Shown here piece after piece: positions 1 through 7,231 of a stretch of DNA of 8,853 nucleotides. Both the position numbers and the translations under genes were made by a program. The stretch is from ATZT02 sp046046315 (lineage in GTDB: Bacteria > Actinomycetota > Actinomycetes > S36-B12 > UBA5976): assembly GCA_046046315.1 (NCBI GenBank), contig JBJOKB010000085.1:1-8853 (forward strand). Direction: 5' to 3'. The notes under the pieces were generated by a model. It searched no databases. It saw only the letters and a list, made by a program, of their open reading frames with translations, and was not told the origin of the DNA. The number at the start of each line of letters is the position of its first letter. Position 1 is the stretch's first letter.

Positions 1-89
1 ACATTGGTTTCACCGGTTCCATCAAGATCGATTTCTACAAGTACGTCGCTTTCTTTCGTAGTACGAGCTACACGCCCTTTTCTACTCAC
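1..89 (-). CDS. hisB: Imidazoleglycerol-phosphate dehydratase, N-terminal fragment cut by the window edge
   Basis: HisB dehydrates imidazole glycerol phosphate to imidazole acetol phosphate in cytoplasmic histidine biosynthesis. Only 29 complete codons and two bases are visible. They read (M)SRKGRVARTTKESDVLVE, then IDLDGTGETNV. The RKGRV-x-RTTKE-x-DVLVEIDLDGTG pattern is the typical N-terminus of monofunctional HisB, where the RxT(K)ET and LDGTG segments are conserved. The start is GTG at 89-87. It follows an in-frame TAG (95-93) after one codon and has a strong Shine-Dalgarno sequence six bases upstream, so no earlier start is possible in frame. The gene lies 66 bp downstream of hisD on the same strand and is probably in its operon. 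The metal-binding histidines of the enzyme lie outside the window, so completeness cannot be judged. Assignment rests on this short but characteristic N-terminus. Confidence 0.9.
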   Translation of the reverse strand, partial: MSRKGRVARTTKESDVLVEIDLDGTGETN

Positions 90-95
90 GACCTA

Positions 96-101
96 CTCCT
101 T
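96..101 (-). promoter_or_regulatory. Shine-Dalgarno site of hisB
   Basis: On the minus strand AAGGAG lies six bases before the GTG at 89. It decides the hisB start. It contrasts with hisD, the LON-domain gene and lspA in this window, which lack such a site, and fits an internal operon gene translated from a long mRNA. Confidence 0.8.
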
Positions 102-155
102 CAAATTGTTGTTGCATCTAATTATTGTTCATCAATCTTTTATTCGAGACGTCGG

Positions 156-1451
156 TCAAGGTGTTTCGAATCTAATATCTACAGCTTGGGCATGCGCCGG
201 TAAATCTTCTGCATGGGCAAGTGTTCTAATTTTATCTGAAGAGTCTTTTAATGCTTGTTCTGAATAATTTATGTAATGAACTCCTCTTAAAAACGTTTGA
301 ACTGATAAACCAGATGAATGACATGCGCAACCACCTGTTGGTAAGACGTGGTTGCTTCCAGCTAAATAATCACCCAAGGAAACTGGTGCATAAGGTCCTA
401 CAAAAATGGCTCCTGCATTTTTGACCTTGTTAGCTACTTCTGCTGCATTCTGAGTGTGAATTTCTAAATGTTCGGCAGCATACTGATCAATTACTGCTAA
501 ACCTTGGTTTATATCTTTTACTATCACGATCGCACTTTGAGATCCGGCCAAAGCTGCTTTTATTCTTTCAGAATGTTTTGTTTGCGGAACCTGAATGGCT
601 AATTCTTTTTCTACATCATTTGCAAGTGTTTCAGAAGTTGTAACTAATACACTAGCGGCAATTATGTCGTGTTCTGCTTGACTGATTAGATCTGAAGCAA
701 TCCATGACGCTTTACCAGATTCATCTGCCAAAATTGCAATTTCAGTTGGACCTGCCTCGCTATCGATTCCGATTATTCCACGTAAAATTCTTTTAGCTGC
801 TGTTACATAAATGTTTCCAGGTCCAGTAACGATATTCACTGGTTCACAAGTTTTTGTTCCATACGCAAACATTGCTATAGCTTGGGCGCCACCTGCAGAG
901 TAAATTTCGGTGATTCCTAATATTTTGCAAGCAGCCAGAATAGTTTTATTTGGCCAGCCCCCATTTTCTTTTTGGGCAGGACTGGTGACTGCAATAGATT
1001 TAACACCCGCTATTTGTGCAGGCACAACATTCATAACGACACTTGATGGATAAACCGCATTTCCACCTGGAACATATAAACCAACTCTTTCAACAGGTAA
1101 CCAACGTTCACTCACCGTGCCGCCTGTGACAACTTGGGTTTTTGACTCTTCTCGGATTTGTGATCGGTGAACTATTTGACTTCTCTTTATAGATTCTTTT
1201 AAAGCATCAATAACGTCTGGTGGCATTTCGTTAAATGCTTGATCGATTACCTCTTGCGGAACTCTTAAACTTGCTGGTTTTACTCCGTCAAGTTTTTCCG
1301 TCCAGGAGATTATGGCTTGATCGCCATTTTGTTTAACATCTTCAATAATGGGTTTGACAACATTAAGCACTGAATCGATATCAATCTGAGCACGTTGCAC
1401 CACGGGGCGAGGTAATTTCTCGACTTTTCGTAAATCAACGCGGGCAATCAT
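156..1451 (-). CDS. hisD: Histidinol dehydrogenase
   Basis: HisD catalyses the last two steps of histidine biosynthesis, two NAD-dependent oxidations of L-histidinol to L-histidine, as a cytoplasmic zinc homodimer. The 431-residue product is full length for the family (about 430-440). Visible signature elements are LYVPGGNAVYPSSVVMN (125-141), IVTGPGNIYVTAAKR (207-221) and SEAGPTEIAILAD (231-243). Zinc ligands correspond to Q258 and H261 in SQAEHD, D361 in LGDYLAG and H420 in PAHAQAV. The acid-base pair is E327-H328 in AAEHLEIH. All are present, so the enzyme should be active. The ATG start gives the expected MIARVDLR actinobacterial N-terminus. There is no clear Shine-Dalgarno sequence; a TAGAAT hexamer ends seven bases before the ATG, suggesting a leaderless mRNA. 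hisB follows after 66 bp, without hisC between them. The gene is divergent from the LON-domain gene. Confidence 0.97.
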   Translation of the reverse strand: MIARVDLRKVEKLPRPVVQRAQIDIDSVLNVVKPIIEDVKQNGDQAIISWTEKLDGVKPASLRVPQEVIDQAFNEMPPDVIDALKESIKRSQIVHRSQIREESKTQVVTGGTVSERWLPVERVGLYVPGGNAVYPSSVVMNVVPAQIAGVKSIAVTSPAQKENGGWPNKTILAACKILGITEIYSAGGAQAIAMFAYGTKTCEPVNIVTGPGNIYVTAAKRILRGIIGIDSEAGPTEIAILADESGKASWIASDLISQAEHDIIAASVLVTTSETLANDVEKELAIQVPQTKHSERIKAALAGSQSAIVIVKDINQGLAVIDQYAAEHLEIHTQNAAEVANKVKNAGAIFVGPYAPVSLGDYLAGSNHVLPTGGCACHSSGLSVQTFLRGVHYINYSEQALKDSSDKIRTLAHAEDLPAHAQAVDIRFETP

Positions 1452-1458
1452 ATTCTTA

Positions 1459-1464
1459 ATTCTA
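1459..1464 (-). promoter_or_regulatory. Candidate -10 element of hisD (leaderless transcript)
   Basis: TAGAAT on the minus strand matches the actinobacterial -10 consensus TAnnnT. Seven bases separate it from the A of the hisD ATG, so transcription would begin at or beside the start codon. No Shine-Dalgarno sequence is seen in this interval. I see no good -35 hexamer. The call is inferred from spacing and consensus only. Confidence 0.5.
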
Positions 1465-1491
1465 CGGGATGCTTACTTTTAATTCTTGTCA

Positions 1492-1497
1492 TATTCT
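1492..1497 (+). promoter_or_regulatory. Candidate -10 element of the LON-domain gene (leaderless transcript)
   Basis: TATTCT (TAnnnT) is followed by exactly six bases and then the ATG at 1504. This places the expected transcription start on the A of that ATG. The geometry supports ATG 1504 rather than the in-frame TTG at 1486, which lies upstream of this hexamer. No convincing -35 hexamer is visible. Confidence 0.5.
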
Positions 1498-1503
1498 TGT
1501 CTC

Positions 1504-2181
1504 ATGAGAGATGAAGAATCAGGTTTGAAAATGTTGCCAATTTTTCCTCTCAATACTGTTTTAATGCCGCATCAATTAATGCCTCTACATATTTTTGAAA
1601 ACAGATACAAGCGACTAATGTCAGATCTTCTAGCTCTGCCCGAGCCTGAGCAGCGCTTTGGAATTGTTTCAATCGTTAAAGGTTCTGAAACTAATGAGGA
1701 TCTTCCAACAATTGCTGAAATTGGAACTATGGCAGTGTTGCGAAAAACCACAGCCAACCCTGATGGAACTTTTGAAATTATGGTCATTGGCGGGGAGAGA
1801 TTTGATATTAAATCCATCAATATTAGTAAGGCTCCTTACTTAATTGGAGAAGTCAAAGAAAGAAAAGAAACTACGATTAATTTTGATCAGGCAACAATTA
1901 CTTTGGCGAAAGAAAAATGTGCTGACTTTATGATGATGGTTGATGCGGACAACGATAATGCAGCAAATGACCTTCCAAATGATCCCTCAGCGTTGAGTTT
2001 TCTAATTGCAGGATTACTGCCGTTAACTTCATTTGAGCAACAGAATTTATTAAACATTGATGATGCAAATCTTAGGCTCAAATCTGTTATGAAAATCATC
2101 AACAGAGAAACTATATTGATGCAGGAAATTCCAAGTGTGCCAGCACCATTTTTAACTCGAGTAGCAATTAGTCCGAATTAA
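1504..2181 (+). CDS. Stand-alone LON N-terminal (substrate-binding) domain protein
   Basis: This 225-residue protein resembles only the N-terminal domain of Lon protease. The opening LPIFPLNTVLMPHQLMPLHIFENRYKRLM (11-39) is the hallmark PLFPL..VLFPG..LPLHIFE.RYR motif. It is followed by FGIVSIVKGSE (52-62), AEIGTMAVL (71-79) and GTFEIMVIGGERFDI (88-102), matching the beta-rich half of the domain. The C-terminal half, about 125-225, is helical by composition. No AAA+ ATPase or Ser-Lys protease domain follows, so it cannot be a protease. Such short proteins are common in Actinobacteria beside hisD and dnaE, and their role is unknown to me. ATG 1504 is preferred because of the -10 spacing; ATG 1531, closer to the usual family N-terminus and preceded by a weak AGG, is the alternative. 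The gene is convergent with dnaE, and the two stop codons overlap. Confidence 0.88.
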   Translation: MRDEESGLKMLPIFPLNTVLMPHQLMPLHIFENRYKRLMSDLLALPEPEQRFGIVSIVKGSETNEDLPTIAEIGTMAVLRKTTANPDGTFEIMVIGGERFDIKSINISKAPYLIGEVKERKETTINFDQATITLAKEKCADFMMMVDADNDNAANDLPNDPSALSFLIAGLLPLTSFEQQNLLNIDDANLRLKSVMKIINRETILMQEIPSVPAPFLTRVAISPN

Positions 2182-5100
2182 GCAACAGCACTTGGGCCAA
2201 GTAAGGCTTTTAATTCGCCAAATAAAGCTGAAGTTGGATCAACTCTAAGTTTTTCGTCAATTTTCATAACTGTTGTTTTTTCTCCATTACTTAAATGCAA
2301 ATGAACTTCAACCGTTCCCGGATGCGTTTGCAGCACAGATTTAATGGAATCAACAACCGGTGGAGTGCAACTTGCTAGAGGTAACTTAACTACAACAGGA
2401 CCTGTTCTTTGTTTATTCAAATCAGGAACTGAAAACTCCAGGGCAACTAGTTTTGGACTTTCTTCTTCTCGTGCATCAATTTTTGCTTTGACCGCCAAAA
2501 TGGCATCGTCGTGAATTAATCCAGAAACATTAGCGTAGGTTTGCGAGAACACCATTAAATCAACTGCACCAGCTAAATCTTCTAAAGTAACAATTGCCCA
2601 TGAAGCACCTTGTTTAGTTACTTTTCGTTGAATATTTGTCACCAAACCTGCCACAGTCACAATTTCGCCATCATTTTTATTTCCATGTGTTATCTCTGCC
2701 ATTGAGGTATCGGAAAATCTATTTAACAAGTGTTCAATGCCTAAGAGTGGATGATCGCTCACATAAAGTCCGAGCATTTCTCTTTCAAAATTTAGTAAAA
2801 CAGCTTTATCCCATTCACTATTAGGAATAGTAATTTCTGCACCTGTAATGGATACTGTTTCACCTGCTGCTGATCCAAATAAGTCGTATTGACCAATTGA
2901 TTCAGCACGTTTTGATTCACTTGCGCTATCTACTGCTTCAAGATGAATACTCAAAAGACCTTTTCTAGAGTGGCCCATGGAATCAAATGCTCCTGCTTTA
3001 ATTAAAGCTTCAATTACTCGCTTACTGCACACTGCTGGATCTACCTTCTTTAAAAAGTCAAAGAAATCTGTGAAACGATTATTTTTTTCTCGCGAAGTAA
3101 TCAATGCTTCAACAACGTTCTCTCCAACATTCTTGATTGCTGATAATCCAAATCGAATATCATTTCCCACTGGTGCAAATTCACTTAAAGATTCATTTAC
3201 ATCAGGAGGCAAAACTTTAATTCCCATACGTCGACATTCATTTAAATAAATTGCCAATTTATCTCGATCGTCTTTAACACTTGACAACAAAGCCGCCATA
3301 TATTCGGCCGGAAAATTAGCCTTTAAATAGGCCGTCCAGTATGAAACAAGTCCATAGCCTGCGGTGTGAGCCCGGTTAAATGCATAATCGGAAAATGGGA
3401 CCAGAGTTTCCCATAGAGTTTTAATGGAATCTTCACTGTATTTATTTGCTCTCATTCCATCTCTAAATGGAACAAATTCTTTATCAAGAATTTCCTTCTT
3501 TTTCTTACCCATTGCTCTACGCAACAAATCGGCTTTACCCAGTGAATATCCTGCAACTTTTTGAGCGATTGCCATTACTTGCTCTTGATAAACGATCAAG
3601 CCGTAGGTATCAGACAAAATTTCATCCAATGGCTCAGCTAATTCTTCATGAATTGGTTTTACTTGAGTTCTTTTATTTTTTCGATCCGCATAATCATTAT
3701 GAGCATTAACTCCCATTGGTCCTGGGCGATACAGGGCAAGCACGGCCGAGATATGTTCAAAATTATCCGGTTGCATAGAGCGAAGTAGTGCTCTCATAGG
3801 AGCCCCATCAAGTTGAAACACTCCGAGAGTGTCTCCCCTACTTAATAATTCATAGGTAGGTTTGTCATTTAGTTCTAATTCTTCCAAACTAAATTCGATA
3901 TTTTTATTTCGCTTAATGTGAGACAGGCAATCATCTAAAACAGTTAAGTTTCTTAAACCTAAGAAATCCATCTTTAAAAGACCCAAAGATTCACAAGCAC
4001 CCATATCAAATTGAGTGATAATCGCACCGTCTTGTTCACGTTTCCAAAGTGGTACAACATCTATTAAGGGCTCGCGACACAAAATTACACCTGCAGCATG
4101 CACACCTGGTTGTCTTCTTAAACCTTCCAAGCCTCGCGCTGTGTCAACAATTCTTTGAGCATCTGGATCCGTCTTATAAAGACTTCTGAATTCATTTGCT
4201 TCTTTATAACGCTCGTCACCTTTATCAAATATGGAAGCCAACGACATATCTTTACCAACAACAGGTGGTGGAATTAATTTTGTAATTTTGTCAGATACTG
4301 CAAATGGGTAACCCAAAACTCGTGCTGAATCCTTAATAGCAGCTTTTGCCTTAATTGTTCCATAGGTGATGATTTGAGAAACGTGATCTGACCCGTATTT
4401 AGTTGTGGCATAACGAATCATGTCCGATCGTCTTTTTTCATCAAAGTCAATATCAATATCAGGAAGTGAAATTCGTTCAGGATTTAAGAATCTTTCAAAC
4501 AGTAAACCATGTTTAAGAGGATCTAATTCTGTAATTCCTAAAGCAAAAGCAATTACTGATCCTCCAGCTGATCCTCGACCTGGCCCAACTCTGATGCCAT
4601 TTTCTTTGGCATAGCGCACAAGATCTGCTACCACAAGAAAATAACTTGGAAAACCCATTTGATTAATAACGTTTATTTCATATTCAGCTTGTTTTTGATG
4701 AGATTCTGGAATTTGATTTTTGAATCTTTTCGCAAGTCCTACTTGAACTTCTTTAGCAAGCCAACTTTGCTCGGTTTCACCTTTTGGTACATCAAAACTA
4801 GGCATGAGATTTGCGCCTTCAGTAAATTTCACATCACAGCGCTCAGCAATTAATAATGTGTTATCGCAAGCCTCTGGGAAATCTTTCCAGATTTCACGCA
4901 TCTCAGCAGGTGATTTCAAATAGAAATCTTGCGCATCAAATTTAAATCTATTTGGATCACTCATGGTGGTTCGAGTGCCGACGCAAAGCAAAACCTCATG
5001 CGCAGAAGCATCAGCGGCATAGGTGTAGTGCAAGTCATTTGTGGCGACTAAGGGAATGTTTAAATCTTTGGCTATTTTTAAAAGTGCTGGCCTGGTTTTT

Positions 5101-5705
5101 CTTTCAATTTCTAAACCATGATCCATGAGTTCACAAAAATAGTTTTCTTTCCCAAAAACTTCCTGCATAGATGCTGCTACTTCACGGGCTTTTTTCTCAT
5201 CCCCTGCTTGAAGCCACCTATTTACTTCCCCAGAGGGACAACCGGTGGTAGCAATAAGTCCTTTGCCATATTTTTCAAATAACTCATAATCAAATCTTGG
5301 TTTGTAGTAATAACCTTCAATGCTTGAAAGTGATGAAATTCTAAATAAGTTATGCATTGCTTCTGTGGTTGTAGCCCACATTGTGATGTGAGTGTAGGGA
5401 GATTTACCACGCCCAAATTCTTGATCTTCACTTTTTGAATTTCCACCAAAATCCAGCATCTCTCTAGATTTTCGACCATTTGGTGCGTAATAACCTTCAA
5501 TACCAATAATTGGTTTTACACCTTGATCTTTAGCATTCTTATAAAAATCGAAAGCGCCGTACAAATTTCCATGATCAGTAATCGCAATTGCTGGCATTCC
5601 TAATCTTTTTGTTTCCGTCATCAATGGATTTAATCGAGCAGCTCCATCAAGCATTGAATATTCAGTATGAACGTGAAGATGAACGAAAGAATCTCGATTG
5701 GACAT
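2178..5705 (-). CDS. dnaE: DNA polymerase III alpha subunit (replicative DnaE1 type)
   Basis: This is the catalytic subunit of the replicative DNA polymerase. The 1175-residue length matches actinobacterial DnaE1. Domains in order: a PHP domain (about 1-290) opening with HLHVHTEYS; the C-family polymerase palm, with catalytic aspartates in PDIDIDF (D416, D418) and KMDFLGL (D580); fingers; tandem helix-hairpin-helix near 895-910; a beta-clamp-binding pentapeptide QYDLF (939-943); an OB-fold (about 1014-1095); and a C-terminal tail. The nine PHP metal ligands known from Mycobacterium DnaE1 all have counterparts here (H11, H13, D20, H45, E70, H106, C156, D224, H226), which predicts an active 3'-5' proofreading site. 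The ATG start gives the family N-terminus. AAAGGA lies 13 bases upstream, rather far for a Shine-Dalgarno site. The gene sits 80 bp after rluD and ends overlapping the convergent LON-domain gene. Confidence 0.98.
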   Translation of the reverse strand: MSNRDSFVHLHVHTEYSMLDGAARLNPLMTETKRLGMPAIAITDHGNLYGAFDFYKNAKDQGVKPIIGIEGYYAPNGRKSREMLDFGGNSKSEDQEFGRGKSPYTHITMWATTTEAMHNLFRISSLSSIEGYYYKPRFDYELFEKYGKGLIATTGCPSGEVNRWLQAGDEKKAREVAASMQEVFGKENYFCELMDHGLEIERKTRPALLKIAKDLNIPLVATNDLHYTYAADASAHEVLLCVGTRTTMSDPNRFKFDAQDFYLKSPAEMREIWKDFPEACDNTLLIAERCDVKFTEGANLMPSFDVPKGETEQSWLAKEVQVGLAKRFKNQIPESHQKQAEYEINVINQMGFPSYFLVVADLVRYAKENGIRVGPGRGSAGGSVIAFALGITELDPLKHGLLFERFLNPERISLPDIDIDFDEKRRSDMIRYATTKYGSDHVSQIITYGTIKAKAAIKDSARVLGYPFAVSDKITKLIPPPVVGKDMSLASIFDKGDERYKEANEFRSLYKTDPDAQRIVDTARGLEGLRRQPGVHAAGVILCREPLIDVVPLWKREQDGAIITQFDMGACESLGLLKMDFLGLRNLTVLDDCLSHIKRNKNIEFSLEELELNDKPTYELLSRGDTLGVFQLDGAPMRALLRSMQPDNFEHISAVLALYRPGPMGVNAHNDYADRKNKRTQVKPIHEELAEPLDEILSDTYGLIVYQEQVMAIAQKVAGYSLGKADLLRRAMGKKKKEILDKEFVPFRDGMRANKYSEDSIKTLWETLVPFSDYAFNRAHTAGYGLVSYWTAYLKANFPAEYMAALLSSVKDDRDKLAIYLNECRRMGIKVLPPDVNESLSEFAPVGNDIRFGLSAIKNVGENVVEALITSREKNNRFTDFFDFLKKVDPAVCSKRVIEALIKAGAFDSMGHSRKGLLSIHLEAVDSASESKRAESIGQYDLFGSAAGETVSITGAEITIPNSEWDKAVLLNFEREMLGLYVSDHPLLGIEHLLNRFSDTSMAEITHGNKNDGEIVTVAGLVTNIQRKVTKQGASWAIVTLEDLAGAVDLMVFSQTYANVSGLIHDDAILAVKAKIDAREEESPKLVALEFSVPDLNKQRTGPVVVKLPLASCTPPVVDSIKSVLQTHPGTVEVHLHLSNGEKTTVMKIDEKLRVDPTSALFGELKALLGPSAVA

Positions 5706-5733
5706 GACTATCTAAAGGTCCTTTCGACTTTGG

Positions 5734-5757
5734 AATACAAAGGGGAAGATTTGTATT
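5734..5757. repeat. Perfect 8-bp inverted repeat upstream of dnaE
   Basis: The arms AATACAAA (5734-5741) and TTTGTATT (5750-5757) are perfect reverse complements around an 8-base spacer GGGGAAGA. It lies in the rluD-dnaE gap, 28 bases before the dnaE ATG. The stem is AT-rich and neither strand continues into a T-tract, so it is a poor intrinsic terminator. It could be an operator for a dimeric regulator or a small 5'-UTR hairpin. The repeat is seen directly; the role is inference. Confidence 0.6.
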
Positions 5758-5783
5758 ACTAATTTATGACTAACTTCTGACAA
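5753..5783 (-). promoter_or_regulatory. Weak candidate promoter of dnaE
   Basis: On the minus strand TTGTCA (5783-5778) resembles a -35 box and TAATAC (5758-5753) a poor -10 box, with a 19-base spacer. If used, the -10 would overlap one arm of the inverted repeat and the start would fall near 5746. The match is weak and dnaE may instead be read from the lspA promoter. Confidence 0.2.
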
Positions 5784-5785
5784 TT

Positions 5786-6709
5786 TTACTTATAAGCCTC
5801 GGCGATGCGAGTCAGACTTAACTTGAGGTCTTCAGGATAAGCAGAGTTAAATGTCACGTCTTGCCCTGTCTTGGGGTGACGAAATGTTAACTGTGTGGCG
5901 TGTAACCACTGGCGTTGCAATTCGAGTTTGGCGGCAAGTTTGGGATCTGCTCCATACATCGAATCTCCAACACAAGGATGCTTAATCGCAGCCATGTGGA
6001 CTCGGATCTGATGAGTTCGGCCAGTTTCCAATTCGATTTTTAAAAGAGAGGCTCCAGCAAAAGCTTCAATCGTTTCATAATGTGTGACGCTATCTTTTCC
6101 GCCATTTACAACAGCGTATTTGTAATTTTCTTGAGGATGTCTATCAATTGGTGCATCAATTGTTCCCTTTGAAGGATCAGGATGACCTTGCACTAATGCG
6201 TGATAAATCTTTTTAACCGTTCTATCTCTGAATTGATTTTTTAAGCTTTCATACGCCATTTCACTTTTTGCAATAACCATCACACCACTTGTTCCAACGT
6301 CTAAGCGATGCACGATTCCTTGTCTTTCTGGAGCACCACTGGTTGAAATTCTGTGGCCAAGAGCAGCAATAGAAGCAGTTACCGTTGGACCTTCCCAACC
6401 TGGACTTGGATGAACTGCTACCCCAACTGGTTTATCAATTACCACCACATCTTCATCAGCAAAAAGTATAGGAATATTTGTTACCTGATCAGCAGGATTA
6501 ATTGCTGCTTTAACTATTGGGTTATAAACAATTTTATCGCCTGGAATCACCCGATGAGACTTTAAAGCTAATTTGCCATTAACTAAAACTGATCCAGCAT
6601 CAATATCTGCGGCAACTTTAGTTCGTGAAAGTTCAAATGTTGAAGACAGTAAAGCATCTATTCTGATCCCATCTTGTGATTCGTCAACGATTAATGAATA
6701 CTCGCTCAT
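5786..6709 (-). CDS. rluD: RluA/RluD-family 23S rRNA pseudouridine synthase
   Basis: The enzyme isomerises uridine to pseudouridine in rRNA, in the RluD case in helix 69 of 23S rRNA. The 307-residue protein begins with an S4 RNA-binding domain (about 13-75: RIDALLSSTFELSRTKVAADI and GSVLVNGK), followed by the catalytic domain. DEDVVVIDKPVGVAVHPSPG (85-104) is the entry motif of the RluA family. GIVHRLDVGTSGVMVIAK (131-148) holds the catalytic aspartate D137, and LETGRTHQIRVHMA (227-240) is the third family motif. Its ATG overlaps the lspA stop as ATGA and has only a weak purine-rich stretch upstream, so translation is probably coupled to lspA. Subfamily is assigned from the S4 domain, length and lspA adjacency. 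The exact uridines modified cannot be read from sequence, so RluA, RluB/C-like specificity remains possible. Confidence 0.93.
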   Translation of the reverse strand: MSEYSLIVDESQDGIRIDALLSSTFELSRTKVAADIDAGSVLVNGKLALKSHRVIPGDKIVYNPIVKAAINPADQVTNIPILFADEDVVVIDKPVGVAVHPSPGWEGPTVTASIAALGHRISTSGAPERQGIVHRLDVGTSGVMVIAKSEMAYESLKNQFRDRTVKKIYHALVQGHPDPSKGTIDAPIDRHPQENYKYAVVNGGKDSVTHYETIEAFAGASLLKIELETGRTHQIRVHMAAIKHPCVGDSMYGADPKLAAKLELQRQWLHATQLTFRHPKTGQDVTFNSAYPEDLKLSLTRIAEAYK

Positions 6710-7224
6710 TTCTTTTCACTTCTTTGATATGGATCTTTACCTAATAAAGTCATAACAGCGATAACAACGGCTGAAATACTTACTCCCATGTCAGCAATAT
6801 TAAAAATAGCCCAGTAAGGAATTTGAATGAAGTCAACAACAGCACCTCTGAAAACTCCGGGTGCTCTAAAGAGTCGATCAATTAAGTTTCCTATTGCTCC
6901 ACCAAGCATCGCTCCCAGACAGATTGCCCAACTTAATCTGACCACTTTCTTACCTGTTCTATATATATAGAAAGCAATTATGAAGGCCAATAAAGTAAAA
7001 ACCCAAGTTGTGCTTGATCCCAAACTAAATGCTGCGCCAGAGTTTCTTATAAAAGTAAATTGCAACAAGGGGCCAGCTTTTTCCCCAAAGACTGCCGGAA
7101 CTAAGACAATGCTGGGACGATTTTCCAGATAACGCACAGCTAAAAATTTGGTAAATAAATCTAGAGCGATAACGCCTATTGCTACCTTAAGCATTAATTC
7201 TTGTAAATGTGTGCGACTCTTCAC
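6706..7224 (-). CDS. lspA: Lipoprotein signal peptidase (signal peptidase II)
   Basis: LspA is an inner-membrane aspartyl protease that removes signal peptides from diacylglyceryl-modified prolipoproteins. The 172-residue product is normal in length. Four membrane segments are apparent, at about 12-30, 73-89, 98-113 and 139-161. Family motifs are DLFTK (22-26), RNSGAAFSLG (60-69), GGAIGNLIDR (108-117) with catalytic D116, and FNIADMGVSIS (141-151) with catalytic D145. A charged cytoplasmic tail (KDPYQRSEKK) ends the protein. The start is GTG at 7224-7222; the first downstream ATG would remove the first ten residues before helix 1. No Shine-Dalgarno sequence is present, and a TAGTCT hexamer ends seven bases upstream, suggesting a leaderless mRNA. 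It forms an operon with the overlapping rluD and is divergent from ileS. Confidence 0.96.
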   Translation of the reverse strand: MKSRTHLQELMLKVAIGVIALDLFTKFLAVRYLENRPSIVLVPAVFGEKAGPLLQFTFIRNSGAAFSLGSSTTWVFTLLAFIIAFYIYRTGKKVVRLSWAICLGAMLGGAIGNLIDRLFRAPGVFRGAVVDFIQIPYWAIFNIADMGVSISAVVIAVMTLLGKDPYQRSEKK

Positions 7225-7231
7225 CTAGCGA

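Noticed and set aside
82..117. An 11-codon ATG frame (MQQQFEGVGRE) on the minus strand between hisD and hisB, its stop overlapping the hisB start region
   Set aside because: It has no Shine-Dalgarno site, is very short, and uses the same bases as the hisB ribosome-binding site. It is most likely chance.
4..267. An open plus-strand frame of 87 codons at the left edge
   Set aside because: It lies opposite the clear hisB start and hisD C-terminus and has no family-like sequence.
1486..1503. In-frame TTG at 1486 as the LON-domain gene start
   Set aside because: It is a rare start without a Shine-Dalgarno site and lies upstream of the TATTCT hexamer. The extra residues (MSYSCL) are not part of the family motif.
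5706..5785. Intrinsic terminator between rluD and dnaE
   Set aside because: The only hairpin is AT-rich and has no following T-tract on either strand.
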